Positions 50,397-53,878 of a stretch of DNA of 53,878 nt are shown piece after piece. Below the pieces are notes generated by a model, which saw only the letters and a program-made list of their open reading frames with translations, ran no database searches and was not told the DNA's origin. Both the position numbers and the translations under genes were made by a program. Each line of letters opens with the position of its first letter. Positions within the stretch are counted from its first letter, which is position 1. The stretch spans positions 1 to 53,878 of the forward strand of contig SFOB01000027.1 in assembly GCA_004554075.1 (NCBI GenBank). The letters run 5' to 3'. The stretch is from Treponema sp. (GTDB taxonomy: Bacteria; Spirochaetota; Spirochaetia; Treponematales; Treponemataceae).

Positions 50397-51488
50397 ATGC
50401 GACAATTTTTAAGAACTATGCGCAATTACTTATTCTACTGCGGCATCGAAAAAGATGAATACAACGCAGTAAAAAGGAATGTTTATATTTCTAACTTCGT
50501 AATATGGCGCAGTCTGCATATTTTTCTGGCTGTTGTCTTCGGTCTCTTATTTTTCGCTTCTATTTTAATTGATTTTATAAGCTTTAACAGAGCTCTGTAT
50601 TTTGGCGCTTTTTTTTATTCAACTCTGGCAATTTCATTTTTCTTCTATTTTGAAAAAGATTCTATCGCTGCACAACTTTTAATCTATCTTTCAATTTCCA
50701 TGCTTTTTATATTCAGCTGCTTTCTTACCAAGAATAATCCTACTGTCCCTGGGACAACCTTTATCGTTCTGCTGCTGATTACCCCGATTTTTATGATTGA
50801 TAAGCCCTTCTGGATGACTATTGAGCTGGTAGTTGCTTCAACATTTTATCTTATCTGGATGCATAAGATAAAGCCGGAAAATATCTGGGCAACAGATTTA
50901 GTAAATGTAATTATTTTTACAGTTGTTGGAACCTTCCTCAACATCATTGCAAACTCTATCCGTATCCGCGAATTTACTCTGACCCGAGAAATCAAAATTC
51001 AAAAAGATACAGATGATATGACTGGACTCAAAAACAAAGGCGCACTTACCCGGGATATAAACAAATTTCTTAGAAACCCTTCCACCGACAAAGGCTTTAT
51101 GTTTATGCTGGATGTTGACCACTTTAAAGCTATAAACGATAACTATGGTCACGACATAGGCGACAGCGTTATTGTTCAGCTTGGAAAATATCTCAAGAGC
51201 AAGGCTACAGACGAAATGATTCTAGGCCGCTTTGGTGGCGACGAGTTTATTCTGGTCGTAAAAAATACTGATGATAAAAAGGCTGCCTCAATACTGGCTG
51301 ATGAAATTGTAAAGGGTGCTTCAAATACCATCACTATTTCAGACACCTCAGAAAAAATCAGTTTGAGTATAGGAATTGCAATTTACCACGGCGAAGAGAA
51401 AAACTACTCTGAGCTTTTCAAAAAAGCCGACATTGCCCTCTACAAATCAAAAGCCGATCCCAACAAGCGCTTTTATGTTTTTGAATAA
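50397..51488 (+). CDS. Membrane-bound diguanylate cyclase (GGDEF)
   Basis: This 363-residue protein has about six membrane segments (residues ~35-190) and a C-terminal GGDEF domain (~200-362). It makes cyclic di-GMP from GTP. The active site is RFGGDEFILVV, preceded by DTDDMTGLKNKGAL and MLDVDHFKAINDNYGHDIGD. An RxxD inhibitory site is not obvious upstream of GGDEF. The start at 50397 is preferred because it lies six bases after the TGTTATAAT box. An upstream in-frame start would place the promoter inside the gene. Confidence 0.9.
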   Translation: MRQFLRTMRNYLFYCGIEKDEYNAVKRNVYISNFVIWRSLHIFLAVVFGLLFFASILIDFISFNRALYFGAFFYSTLAISFFFYFEKDSIAAQLLIYLSISMLFIFSCFLTKNNPTVPGTTFIVLLLITPIFMIDKPFWMTIELVVASTFYLIWMHKIKPENIWATDLVNVIIFTVVGTFLNIIANSIRIREFTLTREIKIQKDTDDMTGLKNKGALTRDINKFLRNPSTDKGFMFMLDVDHFKAINDNYGHDIGDSVIVQLGKYLKSKATDEMILGRFGGDEFILVVKNTDDKKAASILADEIVKGASNTITISDTSEKISLSIGIAIYHGEEKNYSELFKKADIALYKSKADPNKRFYVFE

Positions 51489-51519
51489 CCGGCTGTTCTA
51501 ACATCGGCTGTTTTTCTTA

Positions 51520-51548
51520 TTCACAAGGGCTCTTTTCCATATTATACT
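51520..51548 (+). promoter_or_regulatory. Promoter of the GH2 gene, start near +1
   Basis: TTCACA (51520-51525) and TATACT (51543-51548) are separated by exactly 17 bases. The ATG at 51557 follows after eight bases and has no ribosome site. Confidence 0.55.
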
Positions 51549-51556
51549 TTTTGATT

Positions 51557-53878
51557 ATGAGAACTCTTTTTAATGACAGCTGGCTTTTTTCTGAGCTGGC
51601 AATTGATGCTGTTCCGAAGCTTTTGAGCCCGGATGATTTTTTTAATAAGGCCTCATCGCCTGACCTTTCATACAGACCAGTTACACTTCCTCACGACTGG
51701 CAGATTTATCATGTACAGGATTTATACCGCAACAGCGTAGGCTTTTATAAAAAGAGTTTTAATATCTCAGAGAATGACGCCGGCTCTAACCGCTATCTTG
51801 CCCTGGCTTTTGAAGGCGTTTACATGAACAGCGCCGTATGGGTTAATGGCAAAAAAGCCGGAGAATGGAAATACGGCTACTCAGCTTTTGAGTTTGATAT
51901 AAGTTCACTTGTACAGGCTGGCCAGAACGAAGTGCTTGTTATTGCAGTTTACCAGCACTGTAATACAAGATGGTATTCGGGGGCTGGAATCTTCCGAGAT
52001 GTAAAGCTGATTGACTGCCCGGCCCAGCACCTGGTAAGTGATGGCCTTTACTTCAGTGCAGTGCCTTGCGTTGAAGAAAAGCTGGATGGAGAGTGGAAGG
52101 TAAAGATTTCTACAGAGATTCCGAAACAAGTTCGGAATGACAACCGTGAAGCCCGTCATGCTGAACATGTTTCAGCATCTCATACACTTACGACTCCAGA
52201 CGGCAAGGTCTTCGCTGAGTTCCAGGGCGACGGTGAGTTCACCGTAAAAGCCCCTGCCCTCTGGGACCTTGCATCTCCAAACTTTTATATACTTACCACC
52301 AGGCTGCTTGCAGCTGATGGCACCGTACTCGACGAGCTCAGCCAGCACTGCGGCTTTAAACACGCCGTTTTCACAGCAGACAAAGGCTTTTTCCTCAACG
52401 GTCGCCATGTAAAAATTCAGGGTGCCTGTCACCACCACGACCAGGGTGCACTGGGAGCTGCCTTTAATACAGCAGCCCTGCGCCGTCAGTTTACAAAGCT
52501 TAAGGAAATGGGAGTAAATGCCGTCCGCTGTTCTCACAATCCGCCGCCACAGGCCTGGCTGGATCTTTGTGATGAAATGGGTCTTCTGGTTGACGATGAG
52601 ATTTTTGATATGTGGGAAAAGCCCAAAACTCAGTTTGATTACGGTAACTACTTTAACGACTGGTGTGAGCGCGATGTGGCAAACTGGGTTCGCCGCGACA
52701 GGAATCACCCTAGCCTTATCATGTGGTCGGTTGGAAACGAGATTTATGACACCCATATGGGAAACGGCTTTGAAATCACAAAGCGACTTTATGCCGCAGT
52801 AGAAAAGCATGACCCGAACAAGAATGCCCAGATTACAATTGCTTCAAATTATATGATGACTGAAGGGGCTCAGAAGTGCGCTACCCTGCTGGACACTGTG
52901 GGTTATAATTATCTTGAGCGCCTCTATGATGAACACCACAAAACTTACACTGAATGGAAAATCTACGGAAGTGAAACCGGTTCTACAGTGCAGAGCCGGG
53001 GAATCTACCACTTCCCGGATTCATTGCAGCTGGTAACCTTCAGCGACGGACAGTGCTCAACTCTTGGTAACTGTACAACTCCATGGGGCTGTGCAAACAC
53101 ACAGACCGTAATTGCAAATGACCGTGACTGTCCATTCAGCGCAGGTCAGTTTATATGGACCGGCTGGGATTACATTGGAGAGCCTACTCCTTATCACACA
53201 AAATCTTCCTTCTTTGGCCAGATTGATACAGCAGGCTTTCCTAAAGACACCTACTTTTTATACAAGTCTGAGTGGGCAGGAAAAACAATTGCACCTTTTG
53301 TACACCTGCTCCCCTACTGGGACTGGAACGAAGGCCAGCTGATTGATGTAAAGGCTTATACAAATGCTGATTTCATCGAGCTCTTTTTTAACGGAAAGTC
53401 TCTTGGAAAACAGGAAATAAATCACAAGGACGGCAAAGCACCATTTGGCCAGTGGCAGCTGGAATATCATAAGGGTGAGATTAAGGCTGTGGCTTATGAT
53501 GCGGAAGGAAAGGCGATTGCAGAAGATATCAAGAAATCCTTTGGAGATCCTAGCCGGATTATTTTGAAACCAGAACCTGACTATAATTTCAGCCGTCATT
53601 GCGAGGAGCGAAGCGACGAAGCAATCCACTTTATCCAGATAATGACAGCCGACGCCTCAGGCACCCTGGTAGAAAATGCCCGCAACTACATCACCATAAA
53701 CGTAGCTGGTGATGCAGAGCTCTTAGGCATGGATAACGGCGACTCTACTGATTACGAAGAATATAAACCCGAAGGAAAGCACAGCCACACAAGAAAGCTT
53801 TTTGCAAACCGACTGATTGCAATTATTCGCAGCAAGAAAAAGTCCTCTTCCTTTGTTGTTACTGCAGCAAGTGCAGGG
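51557..53878 (+). CDS. GH2 beta-galactosidase-like enzyme with in-frame repeat insertions (3' end outside window)
   Basis: The visible 774 residues begin with a GH2 sugar-binding domain (residues ~1-170, with RWYSGAGIFRDVKLID). An immunoglobulin-like domain (~171-280) and the catalytic barrel (~281-570) follow. The acid/base is E395 in MWSVGNEIYD and the nucleophile is E473 in IYGSETGS. RCSHNPPPQAWLDLCDEMG is also typical. A later sandwich domain (~585-774) continues past the end. There is no signal peptide. Two foreign-looking inserts are translated in frame: residues ~187-208 (with IPKQVRND and HAEHVSAS) and ~680-697 (with RHCEERSDEAIH). Both coincide with palindromic repeats seen elsewhere in the window. 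Both fall outside the catalytic barrel. Confidence 0.92.
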   Translation, partial: MRTLFNDSWLFSELAIDAVPKLLSPDDFFNKASSPDLSYRPVTLPHDWQIYHVQDLYRNSVGFYKKSFNISENDAGSNRYLALAFEGVYMNSAVWVNGKKAGEWKYGYSAFEFDISSLVQAGQNEVLVIAVYQHCNTRWYSGAGIFRDVKLIDCPAQHLVSDGLYFSAVPCVEEKLDGEWKVKISTEIPKQVRNDNREARHAEHVSASHTLTTPDGKVFAEFQGDGEFTVKAPALWDLASPNFYILTTRLLAADGTVLDELSQHCGFKHAVFTADKGFFLNGRHVKIQGACHHHDQGALGAAFNTAALRRQFTKLKEMGVNAVRCSHNPPPQAWLDLCDEMGLLVDDEIFDMWEKPKTQFDYGNYFNDWCERDVANWVRRDRNHPSLIMWSVGNEIYDTHMGNGFEITKRLYAAVEKHDPNKNAQITIASNYMMTEGAQKCATLLDTVGYNYLERLYDEHHKTYTEWKIYGSETGSTVQSRGIYHFPDSLQLVTFSDGQCSTLGNCTTPWGCANTQTVIANDRDCPFSAGQFIWTGWDYIGEPTPYHTKSSFFGQIDTAGFPKDTYFLYKSEWAGKTIAPFVHLLPYWDWNEGQLIDVKAYTNADFIELFFNGKSLGKQEINHKDGKAPFGQWQLEYHKGEIKAVAYDAEGKAIAEDIKKSFGDPSRIILKPEPDYNFSRHCEERSDEAIHFIQIMTADASGTLVENARNYITINVAGDAELLGMDNGDSTDYEEYKPEGKHSHTRKLFANRLIAIIRSKKKSSSFVVTAASAG
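52116..52180 (+). repeat. Family A palindromic pair inside the GH2 gene
   Basis: Units at 52116-52141 (AGATTCCGAAAC...ATGAC) and 52155-52180 (GTCATGCTGAAC...ATCT) are close relatives of the intergenic pair at 3570-3630, with the order reversed. They are read in frame as part of the immunoglobulin-like domain. Confidence 0.88.
53595..53646 (+). repeat. Family C palindromic repeat inside the GH2 gene
   Basis: GTCATTGCGAGGAGCGAAGC, then GACGAAGCAATCCA, ending in AATGAC. It is the inverse of the element at 22089-22131 and encodes RHCEERSDEAIH in frame. Confidence 0.88.

Noticed and set aside
2542..53646. CRISPR array based on the repeated palindromic units
   Set aside because: The units are dispersed singly or as inverted pairs across the window, with no regular spacers and no cas genes.

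Overview
From about base 2,430 to the end, the window looks like one continuous stretch of a host-associated spirochaete genome, most likely a gut or rumen Treponema. This rests on gene style and content: Bacteroides-like genes are absent, GguAB/ChvE-type sugar uptake sits with a LytS/YesN-type two-component system, there is an lptC-lptA-lptB cluster, RNase Y, ClpSA, small treponeme-like membrane proteins, and short palindromic repeats scattered between genes. I cannot confirm the genus without a search. The first ~2.4 kb is different: it is richer in G+C, has a Bacteroidetes-type promoter box, and carries parA, parB and a DUF5683 gene in the order typical of Bacteroides/Prevotella chromosomes. 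The two parts meet inside a single reading frame that starts as DUF5683 and ends as the C-terminus of a methionine-transporter permease (MetI). I read this as an assembly or binning chimera.

Layout. 0.1-2.4 kb: Bacteroidetes parA-parB-DUF5683. 2.4-4.8 kb: end of metI, an L-lactate/2-hydroxyacid dehydrogenase, metQ. 4.8-8.3 kb: FAD-linked 2-hydroxyacid oxidase, aminotransferase, LysR regulator. 8.3-13.8 kb: PTS IIA protein, an unknown gene, a lytic transglycosylase, a Rex-like regulator and the serine pathway pair serC-serA. 13.8-16.3 kb: a secreted orphan protein and an IS110-family element with a possible bridge-RNA region. 16.3-19.0 kb: LytTR-DUF3021 pair, NUDIX hydrolase, ferredoxin-like aldo/keto reductase. 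19.0-22.1 kb (minus strand): ybaK, a small Cys-containing protein, Y-family polymerase, a YolD-like remnant and a C39-like protein. 22.1-26.1 kb: GH31 plus an unknown barrel protein. 26.2-39.1 kb: a rhomboid-like protein divergent from clpS-clpA, which run directly into a sugar-sensing system (anchored binding protein, sensor kinase, AraC-type response regulator, lipoprotein binding protein), followed by chvE-gguA-gguB. 39.2-41.4 kb: small genes and an outer-membrane barrel. 41.4-46.9 kb (minus strand): RNase Y, lptB-lptA-lptC, an acyl-CoA synthetase. 47-53.9 kb: a broken DTW gene, GH3, thioredoxin reductase, a diguanylate cyclase, and a GH2 enzyme that runs off the end.

How it fits together. 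The clearest functional unit is sugar sensing and uptake at 29.7-39.1 kb. It would report on sugars released by enzymes such as the GH31, GH3 and GH2 proteins encoded nearby. Three features are worth most attention. First, several unlinked genes lack a Shine-Dalgarno sequence and start six bases after an extended -10 box (TGTTATAAT type), which places the start codon at the expected transcription start. Second, two kinds of dispersed palindromic repeat are present between genes, at stop codons, and translated in frame inside the GH2 gene. Third, a rhomboid-like protein that has lost its catalytic residues shares a palindromic divergent promoter with clpSA. No tRNA, rRNA or CRISPR array was seen.
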